Shown here: piece by piece, positions 8,431-16,694 of the stretch
Position numbering within the stretch: position 1 is the first letter of the stretch
How the letters are laid out: each line of letters begins with the position of its first letter
Source: an uncultured Bacteroidota bacterium
GTDB taxonomy: Bacteria > Bacteroidota > Bacteroidia > Flavobacteriales > Flavobacteriaceae
Assembly (NCBI GenBank): GCA_902619855.1
Contig: CACNGE010000012.1
Coordinates: 1-42,342, forward strand
DNA: 42,342 bases
Direction: 5' to 3'
Translations under genes and position numbers: made by a program
The notes under the pieces: model-generated
What the model was told of the DNA's origin: nothing
The model's database searches: none
The model's input: only the letters and a program-made list of their open reading frames with translations

Positions 8431-9555
8431 ATGAAACTAAACTTGTCCACTGCTGGGATTACATTTACACGACATGTTTCCAAGGGCCAAACGCCATTCG
8501 AGCATCTTTTTGAAATTTTTAAGGAGTTGATTACACACACTTCTGGTGACTTTGATGAAGCCATTGATTGGCTGCGTGAATTGGATCAGGAATATGGGTT
8601 AACCAATGAAGAATATACCATAGATGATTTTATCGAAGATCTCTTACAACGTGCTTATATACAGCCAAAAGGAGATGGTACAGGAGACGATACTGGCATG
8701 TCGCTCACTGCTAAAACTGAAAAACTTTTGCGCGAACACTCATTGAAGCAAATTTTTGGAAAACTCAAAAAAGCAGGAAGCGGTAACCACAAATCCAAAA
8801 GTAATGGTCAAGGCGCAGACGATACAGGCGAATTTAAAGCCTATCAATTTGGCGATCCACTTGATAAAATATCCATGACCGAAAGCCTTCGAAATGCACA
8901 AATACGATCGGCGGGAATTGACTTTACATTACATCAAGACGACCTTGTTGTGGAAGACAGTTATTACAATACACAAATGAGTACTGTTTTGATGATTGAT
9001 ATCAGTCATAGTATGATTTTGTATGGTGAAGATCGCATTACGCCAGCCAAAAAAGTTGCCATGGCACTGGCAGAGTTTATCACCACTCGATACCCAAAAG
9101 ACACAATCGATATTTTGGTGTTTGGAAATGATGCTTGGCCCATTGCTCTGAAAGACATTCCCTATTTGCAAGTAGGACCTTATCATACGAATACTGTTGC
9201 AGGACTGACTTTGGCTATGGATTTGTTGCGACGCAAAAAAAATAGCAATAAGCAGATTTTTATGATTACAGATGGAAAGCCAAGTTGTATAAAAAACCCC
9301 GATGGCACCTTTTATAAAAACAGCATGGGACTTGACGACCATATTGTGGATAAGTGTTACAATATGGCACGGCAAGCACGAAAACTTCACATTCCCATCA
9401 CCACATTTATGATTGCACAAGACCCCTATCTTAAAGAGTTTATCCGAAAATTTACAGAAACCAATAAAGGAAAGGCATTCTTTACAGGGCTTAAGGGCTT
9501 AGGTGAAATGATTTTTGAAGATTACGAAAAAAACAGAAAAAAAAGATTGGAATAA
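8431..9555 (+). CDS. VWA-domain protein paired with a ChlI/MoxR-type ATPase
   Basis: 374 residues, no signal peptide, so cytoplasmic. The N-terminal half (1-180) is helical and charged with a low-complexity GDGTGDDTG/GSGNHKSKSNG linker zone at 80-135. The C-terminal half is a von Willebrand A domain with an intact MIDAS: D190-I-S192-H-S194, threonines near 253-255, and D281 in ITDGKPS. VWA proteins of this type act as the substrate- or partner-binding subunit for a ring ATPase, as ChlD does with ChlI and as in MoxR-VWA chaperone pairs. The ATPase gene starts 1 base after the stop. Partner proteins and target are not shown by the sequence. It is not next to cobalamin or chlorophyll genes, so a metal chelatase role is not supported. 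Confidence 0.85.
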   Translation: MKLNLSTAGITFTRHVSKGQTPFEHLFEIFKELITHTSGDFDEAIDWLRELDQEYGLTNEEYTIDDFIEDLLQRAYIQPKGDGTGDDTGMSLTAKTEKLLREHSLKQIFGKLKKAGSGNHKSKSNGQGADDTGEFKAYQFGDPLDKISMTESLRNAQIRSAGIDFTLHQDDLVVEDSYYNTQMSTVLMIDISHSMILYGEDRITPAKKVAMALAEFITTRYPKDTIDILVFGNDAWPIALKDIPYLQVGPYHTNTVAGLTLAMDLLRRKKNSNKQIFMITDGKPSCIKNPDGTFYKNSMGLDDHIVDKCYNMARQARKLHIPITTFMIAQDPYLKEFIRKFTETNKGKAFFTGLKGLGEMIFEDYEKNRKKRLE

Positions 9556-9556
9556 A

Positions 9557-11014
9557 ATGAAAAAGAGTAAGACACTAGGCGCACTAAAAAAATCGAATTA
9601 CAAACCCCTATCCATTCAACAAGAATTGGCACAAAATCTTAGGGCACGATTACACAGTGGCAAGCCAACATTTGAAGGGCTTTTGGGCTATGAAAATACA
9701 GTGATTCCCGACGTAGAACGTGCATTGCTTTCTGGGCATAGCATCAACTTACTTGGCTTAAGAGGACAGGCCAAAACAAGACTGGCACGACAGCTCACGC
9801 AATTGTTGGACGAGTGGGTACCTGTAGTCGAAGGCTCTGAAATCAACGACGACCCCCTAGCGCCAATCAGTAATTTTGCTAAGGTACGAATTGCTGAAAA
9901 AAGAGATGATACCCCCATCACTTGGCTACATCGTGATGATCGTTTTTTTGAAAAACTAGCAACCCCAGACGTAAGTGTAGCCGATTTGATTGGTGACGTT
10001 GATCCCATCAAAGCAGCCAACCTCAAGCTTTCCTATGCCGATGAGCGTGTGATTCATTTTGGTATGATTCCAAGAGCACACAGATGTATATTTGTACTCA
10101 ATGAGCTGCCTGACTTACAAGCAAGAATACAAGTAGCGCTTTTCTCTATATTGCAGGAAAAAGAAATTCAAATTCGAGGGTTTAAACTCCGATTGCCAAT
10201 TGAAACCCAGTTTGTCTTTACAGCCAACCCTGAGGATTATACCAATCGTGGAAGTATTGTTACCCCACTGAAAGATCGTATTGGTTCCCAAATTTTAACG
10301 CACTATCCACATAACTTGGAAACAGCTAAGGCCATAACCCAACAAGAGACACATACAAATAAGGAACTGCAAAATGCCATTCACGTTCCTGAGTTGGCAC
10401 GTGACATTTTGGAGCAAATAGGCTTTGAAGCTAGAAAAAGTGAATATGTAGATTTCAAAAGTGGCGTGAGTGCACGAATGAGTATCACTGCTTTTGAAAA
10501 CCTTATGAGTACTGCTGAACGACGTATACTGATGTCTGGTGAAAAAAACACATGCATTAGAATGTCTGACTTTTTAGGGATTATCCCTGCCATTAATGGG
10601 AAAGTGGAATTGGTTTATGAAGGTGAACAAGAAGGTGCCGAACAGATTTCATTTCACCTGATCAATCAAGCTGTTAAAACCTTATTTCCTATACATTTTC
10701 CTGAGATCAAAAAACTTGAAAAGCAAGATGTTGCCGGTCCTTATGACAAACTACTGGGTTGGTTTTATGGGGATAACGAATTGTTTTTGGAAGACAGTTT
10801 AACAGACAATGTCTATCAAGATACCTTAATGGGTGTCCCTAACTTGAAAAAACTAGTTGCAACTCATCAATCAGATTGTCCGGCCAATGAGCTGTTTTTT
10901 ATGATGGAATTTTTGTTGTGGGGACTGGAGGCAAACAAAAAGCTAAATAAATACAGAACGATGGAGGGCTTTCAGTTTAAAGATGGTCTTGGAAATTTGT
11001 TGTCAGGAATTTAA
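9557..11014 (+). CDS. AAA+ ATPase of the MoxR / magnesium-chelatase ChlI-like group
   Basis: 485 residues from the ATG at 9557, one base after the upstream stop; the frame opens at 9515 but the extra 14 residues overlap the VWA gene. Walker A is GLRGQAKT (G67-T74, K73), with alanine where the usual P-loop has the last glycine. Walker B ends in asparagine-glutamate (CIFVLNELPDL, N182 E183) instead of DE. Sensor 1 is in FTANPEDY (N224), and TPLKDRIGSQ supplies a likely arginine finger (R241). The block around ELPDLQARIQVALFSILQEK is typical of the ChlI-like subgroup that travels with VWA proteins. It should form a ring that remodels or activates a protein through the VWA partner. The C-terminal ~130 residues are of unknown function. 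Confidence 0.87.
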   Translation: MKKSKTLGALKKSNYKPLSIQQELAQNLRARLHSGKPTFEGLLGYENTVIPDVERALLSGHSINLLGLRGQAKTRLARQLTQLLDEWVPVVEGSEINDDPLAPISNFAKVRIAEKRDDTPITWLHRDDRFFEKLATPDVSVADLIGDVDPIKAANLKLSYADERVIHFGMIPRAHRCIFVLNELPDLQARIQVALFSILQEKEIQIRGFKLRLPIETQFVFTANPEDYTNRGSIVTPLKDRIGSQILTHYPHNLETAKAITQQETHTNKELQNAIHVPELARDILEQIGFEARKSEYVDFKSGVSARMSITAFENLMSTAERRILMSGEKNTCIRMSDFLGIIPAINGKVELVYEGEQEGAEQISFHLINQAVKTLFPIHFPEIKKLEKQDVAGPYDKLLGWFYGDNELFLEDSLTDNVYQDTLMGVPNLKKLVATHQSDCPANELFFMMEFLLWGLEANKKLNKYRTMEGFQFKDGLGNLLSGI

Positions 11015-11275
11015 ACTTTGTTCAAAATAGTTCGATTTCACTTTATTATCCTTCTCAATATGATTTATTCAGGCTGAATTGGCGTTATTTTGATGGCAAA
11101 ACTACCCCTGGATCAGTCAGTAATTGTAAAACCATTTGAGAAGAAATCAAAAGGTGAATTTTAGTTTAACCAAGGGGCTATATTTACTTAAAGTTAAGAA
11201 CGAAAGTTCTACAAATAGCTTCGTCAAAAAAATGCTTATCAACTAGCATGAAAGTCGTTAAATCTTGACGACAAG
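11015..11275 (+). other. Untranslated stretch between the ATPase stop and its probable terminator
   Basis: No convincing gene. Plus-strand frame 11011-11144 is open without a start codon and reads like a coding scrap around 11070-11125 (RLNWRYFDGKTTPG), ending in TGA. A 23-codon ORF starts at the ATG near 11091. Neither has supporting context. Confidence 0.3.
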
Positions 11276-11313
11276 AATCCTCAAAAGCAAAATTTTATTT
11301 TTGAGGATTTTTT
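11276..11313 (+). terminator. Rho-independent terminator downstream of the VWA/ATPase pair
   Basis: Perfect 11-bp stem AATCCTCAAAA (11276-11286) / TTTTGAGGATT (11299-11309) with a 12-base loop, followed by TTTT. The nearest upstream plus-strand gene is the ATPase, 261 bases away, and the next gene starts at 11380. Confidence 0.8.
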
Positions 11314-11379
11314 AAATGTCACACATTTGAAGTTTGCTCAATTAATTTAATTAAATTCGATCTCGAAAAATAAGGCTGT

Positions 11380-11922
11380 ATGTCATATTTGAGTGAGTTC
11401 CTCAAAAACAAAAGTGTTGGAGCTGTTTCTTCTAGCAGCAAATCGTTTGGAAAATATTTGTTTGGAAGCCTTGACTATTCCAATGCCAAGGTCATTGTCG
11501 AGCTCGGGGGTGGGCAAGGTGTCTTTACTCTTGAAATTTTAAAGTTGATCAATCCTGAATGCAAACTTTTGGTTTTTGAAACCAATGAAACGTTTTGCAA
11601 AAAGCTCAAAGACACAACGCAAGATGACAGGGCTGTAATCATTCATGACAGTGCAGAAAAGATTGGAGATTATCTTCAAAAGCACAATTTTGAAAAGGCA
11701 GACCACATCATTTCATCCTTGCCTTTATCCATGTTTTCTTTAGAATTGAAGGAAGATATTCTTCGAAATGCAACTCAATTTTTAAGCAATCAAGGTCAGT
11801 TTTTGCAATTTCAATATGCACCCTTTGATTACAAGAGATTAAAAAAATACTTCGGAAAAGTGAAAATGAATTTTTCAACTCGCAACTTTCCCCCTGCCTT
11901 TGTTTATCGCTGTTCGCTATAG
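11380..11922 (+). CDS. Small class I SAM-dependent methyltransferase (phospholipid/rRNA-adenine type fold)
   Basis: 180 residues. SAM-binding motif I is VIVELGGGQGVFTLE (E41-G47), the acidic loop after strand 2 is VFETNE, and the motif IV position is ISSLPLSMF (about 111-119). This arrangement resembles PmtA-like phospholipid N-methyltransferases and the KsgA/Erm fold more than other class I enzymes, but KsgA itself (about 260 residues, NLPY motif) is excluded by length and motif. The family of short PmtA-like enzymes methylates phosphatidylethanolamine; whether this one does is not shown. No membrane segment is seen. It stands alone between two terminators, so it is probably a single-gene unit. 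Confidence 0.65.
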   Translation: MSYLSEFLKNKSVGAVSSSSKSFGKYLFGSLDYSNAKVIVELGGGQGVFTLEILKLINPECKLLVFETNETFCKKLKDTTQDDRAVIIHDSAEKIGDYLQKHNFEKADHIISSLPLSMFSLELKEDILRNATQFLSNQGQFLQFQYAPFDYKRLKKYFGKVKMNFSTRNFPPAFVYRCSL

Positions 11923-11943
11923 ATTCTAGCGAACGGTTTGTTT
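11912..11943 (+). terminator. Hairpin overlapping the methyltransferase stop codon, likely terminator
   Basis: Stem GTTCGCTA (11912-11919) / TAGCGAAC (11927-11934) with a 7-base loop that contains the TAG stop, followed by GGTTTGTTT. The T-tract is interrupted, so termination may be partial. Confidence 0.6.
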
Positions 11944-12035
11944 AATACCGTTTTAGCTTTTGTTGCAAGTAGTTTTTACTCTTTTTCTATCACTTTGGTG
12001 ATTTGTTAATAAAGTTCGGAGATTTCTGCTAAAAA

Positions 12036-12105
12036 CAAAACACACACAACCCCCCCCCCCCATTTTGGAGTTTTATAGATGTTTTTGTGGGTTTTGGGTG
12101 TTTTG
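12036..12105. other. 12-C homopolymer with flanking inverted repeat in a convergent spacer
   Basis: Bases 12050-12061 are twelve consecutive Cs in an otherwise AT-rich spacer (11944-12291). The plus strand is A/C-only before the tract (from about 12031) and very G/T-rich after it (to about 12180). Arms CAAAACAC (12036-12043) and GTGTTTTG (12098-12105) are perfectly complementary, so the whole block can fold into a long imperfect hairpin with the C-run on one side. No gene is seen in it. Confidence 0.7.
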
Positions 12106-12189
12106 CTTACAGATTTTTATGCAAAGGGTGTATTGGCAAAAAAATTGTTGCCGAAAAAGGGATTTTTGTTTAAAAAAATTTTTTTAAAA

Positions 12190-12236
12190 GTTAATAGGTA
12201 TTTGTCGTTTCTTTATGTTTTGGTTTTCCTATTAAC
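12190..12236. repeat. Short inverted repeat
   Basis: Perfect 9-bp inverted repeat GTTAATAGG (12190-12198) and CCTATTAAC (12228-12236), 29 bases apart, in the convergent spacer 55 bases beyond the DUF1501 stop codon. No T-run follows the stem; function unknown. Confidence 0.5.
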
Positions 12237-12291
12237 GAATATCATTTAATTATTAACCCAATAACGATTCACTAATGACCCTTAACTATAA

Positions 12292-13923
12292 TCACTGCTT
12301 TCTAAACTTTGTTGAAGCCATGGTTTTCTTATTGTCGTCAAGAACAGTTAAAACATACAACCCCTTTGCAAGGTGGGACAAATGCAATGGGATTTGATTT
12401 GCTCCAGAAGAAAAGTCAGCGATGAGTTCTTGAACGATACGCCCCTGTAAATCATGGATTTGTAGTTTTCCACGCATCCATATTGGGCTGATAAACTGAA
12501 TCATTGTGTCATTCACAACTGAACTGGGTGCAACAACCAGCGAAGTGCTGGGTGTCGACTTTTCATATGGGTTGCTGAGAATTGGACTCGAGATCAAGTT
12601 TAAACGATTCTGATCATAGGTAGCAAATTCTGTCTCAACGATATTCAATGACGATGCGCCGAGAAAGTCCCCTATGATTGCAGCATATACCTGTCGATAG
12701 TCATGTTGCATTTGTGTATCGAGATCAAAATGCTTGACATTGCCACCCAAGGTAAAAGAATCTAAAGACAAATGAGTACCTGTAAATCCTGGCTCAACAC
12801 CAGTTCCAATGACAAACATTGGACCGAGGTTTCCGTGGTCTGTTCCTTTATTATCGTTCTGTATGGGTTTTCTTCCAAATTCTGTAAACGTAGTGGTGAC
12901 CACATTTTGATCGATTCCCAAAGACTCTAAATCATCCTGAAATGCTTTGATGGACTCGCTGAGCTCCAAAAGCAAGTCGGCGTGCTTACCCAAGTGGCTA
13001 TCGGTTTGGCTAGCAACCTGATTTGCATGGTTGTCAAAGCCATCTATACGCAACAAAAAGATTTTTGTTTTTGAACCTCCAGAAAGCATTTTTGCCACTG
13101 TTTTGAGTTGGTCAGCAAGGTCATATGGAGGGTAGCTAACATTATTTGTACCTGCATTGAAAACAGCGCTAATTCTTGAAGCATAGTTGGTTGCAGTCAC
13201 CTCCATTCCATTGATAAAATTAATGTTATCAATATATTCTGAAGATTCATCTCCATAATCGGCCAGCGGGTTTCCGATGTTGGACAACTGAGAGTAGAAT
13301 CCAGCAGTATCCTGTCCGGACAAATTGATATCGACTTTATGTTCAGCATCCGAATGAAATTCGTCTGCAGGTTTTTTATTTCCGAGCTGTATTCCCAATG
13401 GGTCGTCATATGTTGTGTGATCAAAAGCAGAATTTAAATACCTCGCCATCCAGCCATCAGGTTTATTGCTATTGTCGTCTGTTCCATCACCCCCTCTCGA
13501 CATCAAGGCCCTGCCACTAAAGTGAGATTTGTTGAGTTGAGGGTATCCCACCCCATGAACGATATTTAGCTTTCCTTCGTCCCATAGCTCTTTGAAGGCT
13601 AATAAATTGGGGTGTAAAAGTGTTTGGTCTTGCACGCCCAAAGAGGAATCAAGTTCAATTCCTTTTTTTAATCCTGTTTCTTTAATGCGAATCGTTGGTC
13701 GAATACTTGCATATTTATCATATTGATTTTTGGGTATAATCGAATTCAAACCATCATTCCCACCACTGAGCTGAATCATCACAATACATCGATCCCGAAT
13801 GACATCTTCGGAGACATTATCAAGAAGTTTTGTTCGTGTAAAGGCATTGACCATATGACCATTCAACATGAATCCAGCCAAGGAACCAGTTGAGGAGAGT
13901 TGAATAAATTTTCTTCTTTTCAT
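12292..13923 (-). CDS. DUF1501-family protein with T9SS sorting domain
   Basis: 543 residues. The N-terminus MKRRKFIQLSSTGSLAGFML has a twin-arginine-like RRKFIQ start and hydrophobic stretch, as is usual for DUF1501 proteins. The body follows the family: IVMIQLSGGNDGLNSIIP near 48-65, HPNLLAFKELWDEGKLNIVHGVGYP, SHFSGRALMSRGGDGTD, TTFTEFGRKPIQNDNKGTDHG, GNLGPMFVIG. The fold is related to alkaline-phosphatase-like sulfatases but the reaction is unknown. The C-terminal ~80 residues (LQIHDLQGRIVQEL..., HLAKGLYVLTVLD) form a T9SS type A sorting domain, so it should be surface-exposed. It follows the DUF1800 gene by 9 bases, and these two families are usually encoded together. Confidence 0.87.
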   Translation of the reverse strand: MKRRKFIQLSSTGSLAGFMLNGHMVNAFTRTKLLDNVSEDVIRDRCIVMIQLSGGNDGLNSIIPKNQYDKYASIRPTIRIKETGLKKGIELDSSLGVQDQTLLHPNLLAFKELWDEGKLNIVHGVGYPQLNKSHFSGRALMSRGGDGTDDNSNKPDGWMARYLNSAFDHTTYDDPLGIQLGNKKPADEFHSDAEHKVDINLSGQDTAGFYSQLSNIGNPLADYGDESSEYIDNINFINGMEVTATNYASRISAVFNAGTNNVSYPPYDLADQLKTVAKMLSGGSKTKIFLLRIDGFDNHANQVASQTDSHLGKHADLLLELSESIKAFQDDLESLGIDQNVVTTTFTEFGRKPIQNDNKGTDHGNLGPMFVIGTGVEPGFTGTHLSLDSFTLGGNVKHFDLDTQMQHDYRQVYAAIIGDFLGASSLNIVETEFATYDQNRLNLISSPILSNPYEKSTPSTSLVVAPSSVVNDTMIQFISPIWMRGKLQIHDLQGRIVQELIADFSSGANQIPLHLSHLAKGLYVLTVLDDNKKTMASTKFRKQ

Positions 13924-13932
13924 AACGATTAC

Positions 13933-15660
13933 TTAGGTTGTTTGATATTCTTGTGACCAGATTAAGGCTTCAATTAAGGATTCAAGAATGTCATTCACTG
14001 TTCTTGTTTTTTCTCCACCCTGGTATTTTGACCACAGATCACTCCAATAATAATATTTGGAATTACCCTCTTGCAAAAGACTTCCACCATCGAATAAAAA
14101 CGTATCGATAAAATATTGTTTTCTCTCTTGGGATGGTGTCTCAGGAAACATCATATCAGTGAGCACATTTACTATTTCCTCAGGGTCTGAGGGATTTGGC
14201 ACTACTTCTTCAATAAAGTCACCTGGGTTGAACCCAAAATTTCCTTTGAAGAAAACAATTTTACAAATGTTATACCTAGGGATAATGGTAGAGGAGTTAA
14301 ACCAGCTTTTATCGAAATTGGGGGAAGAATAATGGGCAGGAAAACCAGCAGGTGGAGTATTTTCATCTCCAAAAATTGGCTGCGCACTGATATCTAAGAA
14401 TTTTTTGATGATCGTATTCTCATAAAACACTCTGTAGTGGAGCTCGCCATGAGTAATGGGGTCTGGAACAGGAAAGTTGAGCAGTGTAATGGTTTGCAGT
14501 AATAGCTCAAGTGGTGATTTGATTAATCCCCCTATAATTTCATCTGACGAATCTGAGTCATCGGCATCATAAAAATGCTGACTCTTTAAGAGTTGCGTAA
14601 TCACCGCTGTCAGGTTGTAGTTGGCTCTAAATGTTGCTGCTAATGGAACAATTATATCATTTTCAATCTGTTCTGAAATATTTCTAGAAACAAAAAATCG
14701 GTAGAGTTTTCTACAGATATACTTTGCTGTTTCATCTTGTTCCAAGATTTTGTCAATCAAACCTCTTAACTCAGATTCCATTTGGGCTTTTTTCTGACTT
14801 TCACTTTTACCTGTGATATCGAAAGCAGCAATTTGATAATCATCGAAATACGCACTCAATTGTTTTGCATCAAAATCATGTTCCTCAGGCAAAGCATATC
14901 CAGTGGGCAAATTACCATTTGCGGTTCCATTTAATGGCATACCAGAACGATTGGTTTTATCAAACCGCCACCCTGTCAAAATTCGAGCCACTTCAGGGAT
15001 ATCAATTGTTTCAGAATAGTTTAAAGAATTGCCTTCAAAGGCAACATTACCCATGTCATCTATATATATGGGTTTGCCTACCCCTATGGTGTAAAGCTCA
15101 AGAAGCTCCCGGGCATAGTTTTCGTTAACTAAACCTTTGGTATTGAGGTCATTGTTTAGAAATTCAAGCATTCTAGGGTTGATAGAAACTTGGAAAATCA
15201 GCTCTTTCCAATCTGAAAGGCAGAAATGTTCAAGCAGCATCAAATAATCATAGTAATAGGAACTTTTACCATTGTCTTTTTGAGGTGCTGTTAGGTTGGT
15301 GAACAAAAAATAAGTCATTTTTGAGCGCAAAGAAGTATCCCTTCTTGCCTCATCCATCCACCACCCATCTAGAAAATTGTTTAGTCTCTGACCACCCGAA
15401 CTGTTATTTTCATTGACAGCTCCATAGTCAGGATCATCATTGATCCAAGGCCTTGGTTGGGTTAAGGCCCCATTAATGTAGTGAATTGGTTGGTTTAGAT
15501 TTTTTTGAGAAGGAGCTAATAATACTCCAATCGCTTGATCAACAGTATATAACTTAAACTCATCAATTCTCTGTTGAGAGATATTAAAAGTAGACCTGCG
15601 CAACAAATGCTTTGCAAGTCTCGATCCGAGTACGCCATCAAAGGGATCTAATGAAGCCAT
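13933..15660 (-). CDS. DUF1800-family protein
   Basis: 575 residues with the family's features: HLLRRSTFNISQQRIDEF near the start, LAP, DGWWMDEARRD then LRSKMTYFLFTNLT, NPRMLEFLNNDLNTKG, NENYARELLELYTIGVG (a strongly conserved block) and TGWRFD. No signal peptide can be seen at the start used (ATG 15658-15660), and no earlier in-frame start is plausible. It is the first gene of a two-gene unit with the DUF1501 gene; the pair is common in Bacteroidota, Planctomycetes and Proteobacteria but has no established function. The conserved shared operon suggests the two products work together, though only the DUF1501 partner carries export signals here. Confidence 0.87.
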   Translation of the reverse strand: MASLDPFDGVLGSRLAKHLLRRSTFNISQQRIDEFKLYTVDQAIGVLLAPSQKNLNQPIHYINGALTQPRPWINDDPDYGAVNENNSSGGQRLNNFLDGWWMDEARRDTSLRSKMTYFLFTNLTAPQKDNGKSSYYYDYLMLLEHFCLSDWKELIFQVSINPRMLEFLNNDLNTKGLVNENYARELLELYTIGVGKPIYIDDMGNVAFEGNSLNYSETIDIPEVARILTGWRFDKTNRSGMPLNGTANGNLPTGYALPEEHDFDAKQLSAYFDDYQIAAFDITGKSESQKKAQMESELRGLIDKILEQDETAKYICRKLYRFFVSRNISEQIENDIIVPLAATFRANYNLTAVITQLLKSQHFYDADDSDSSDEIIGGLIKSPLELLLQTITLLNFPVPDPITHGELHYRVFYENTIIKKFLDISAQPIFGDENTPPAGFPAHYSSPNFDKSWFNSSTIIPRYNICKIVFFKGNFGFNPGDFIEEVVPNPSDPEEIVNVLTDMMFPETPSQERKQYFIDTFLFDGGSLLQEGNSKYYYWSDLWSKYQGGEKTRTVNDILESLIEALIWSQEYQTT

Positions 15661-15674
15661 AGTTTAAATTTATT

Positions 15675-15705
15675 GAAATATAATAAAGAGATTGTGCAGG
15701 ACAAA
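15675..15705 (-). promoter_or_regulatory. Promoter of the DUF1800-DUF1501 operon
   Basis: Minus strand: TTTG (plus CAAA 15702-15705), a 19-base spacer, then TATATTTC (plus GAAATATA 15675-15682), one mismatch from TAnnTTTG. The box ends 14 bases before the start codon. Confidence 0.6.
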
Positions 15706-15803
15706 AATTAATTTTTAAATAAATCATCATTTTTGTGAAAATAATTAACACTTCGGCACAATTCAATATAAATTAATACATTTAAATTCAAAAAATTAAA
15801 AAA

Positions 15804-16694
15804 ATGAAAGCACTCATCGAATCCCTTTTTTCCGAAAAATCAAAAAAGATGAGTGAAAAAATCATCATCAATATTGCAATTTTCAGCTTTGTTGTTCACC
15901 TGATTTTAATTTTTCTCAACCAATTTGGTGTCTTTGGAAGTCAATATGAAGGTACTAGCTTTTTCTCAAGCCCCATTGCTGCAATTTACACTCCTTTTTC
16001 CTTTATTCTTCTCTATGAGGTTTATCTATTGATTTATTATTTACCAAAATCAATGACGATTTATATCGGAAAGCAATATGAAATCATCATGCTTATTGTC
16101 ATTCGAAGATTGTATAAAGATTTATCACAACTTGAACTGAGTGATAATTGGTTTAGCATCAAAGAAGACCTCCAATTTACTTACGATTTGTTGGGAACAA
16201 TCATTCTCTTTATTTTGATTCATCTGTTCTATAAAATGAATAAATATCGCGTACGAAAACTGCTAAAATACACTGAAACAAGACCTGAAATAATACATTT
16301 TATCCAAATTAAAAAGAGGATTGCTTTGTTCTTGGTGCCATTGTTTTTTGTGATGGCCCTTTATGCCTTTGGAAATTGGGCGTACATCACTTTTCTAAAC
16401 CCTTCCGAAGTGACTGACTTGGCCAATATCAACAACCTATTTTTTGACGAGTTCTTCACTGTTCTCATCCTTGTTGATGTACTACTGCTGTTGTTTTCGT
16501 TCACGCACACAGACAAGTTTAACAAGGTGATACGCAACTCAGGGTTTGTGATTTCCACAATACTGGTCAAGTTGTCTTTTGGAACGGAGGGGCTTTTGAA
16601 TTCAGTTCTCATTGTTACAGCAGTTGGCTTTGGTGTGTTGATCTTATGGATTCACATGATGTTTGAGAAAAATAAAATTCCGACCAACTATTAA
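15804..16694 (+). CDS. Polytopic membrane protein of unknown function
   Basis: 296 residues with about seven hydrophobic segments (roughly 20-42, 52-76, 86-104, 130-148, 175-195, 222-240, 250-285). A basic stretch IVIRRLYKDL at the third segment and a charged loop KMNKYRVRKLLKY after the fourth face opposite a loop containing NPSEVTDLANINNLFFDEF. I do not recognise the family and see no catalytic or transport motif. There is no signal peptide beyond the first helix. A near-consensus -7 box TACATTTA (15777-15784) precedes it. Its stop codon touches the T-run of the 6S RNA candidate encoded on the other strand. Confidence 0.75.
   Translation: MKALIESLFSEKSKKMSEKIIINIAIFSFVVHLILIFLNQFGVFGSQYEGTSFFSSPIAAIYTPFSFILLYEVYLLIYYLPKSMTIYIGKQYEIIMLIVIRRLYKDLSQLELSDNWFSIKEDLQFTYDLLGTIILFILIHLFYKMNKYRVRKLLKYTETRPEIIHFIQIKKRIALFLVPLFFVMALYAFGNWAYITFLNPSEVTDLANINNLFFDEFFTVLILVDVLLLLFSFTHTDKFNKVIRNSGFVISTILVKLSFGTEGLLNSVLIVTAVGFGVLILWIHMMFEKNKIPTNY

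Noticed and set aside
8431-11014. Magnesium or cobalt chelatase ChlI/ChlD genes
   Set aside because: Folds are related, but no chelatase large subunit, tetrapyrrole or cobalamin gene is nearby, and the ATPase has a different Walker B end, so a metal-chelatase name would overstate it.
11944-12291. Replication origin or dif site in the convergent spacer
   Set aside because: Several TTAATA-like words and an inverted repeat are present, but no DnaA box cluster, no dnaA or parAB neighbour, and no XerCD-like 28-bp site was recognised.
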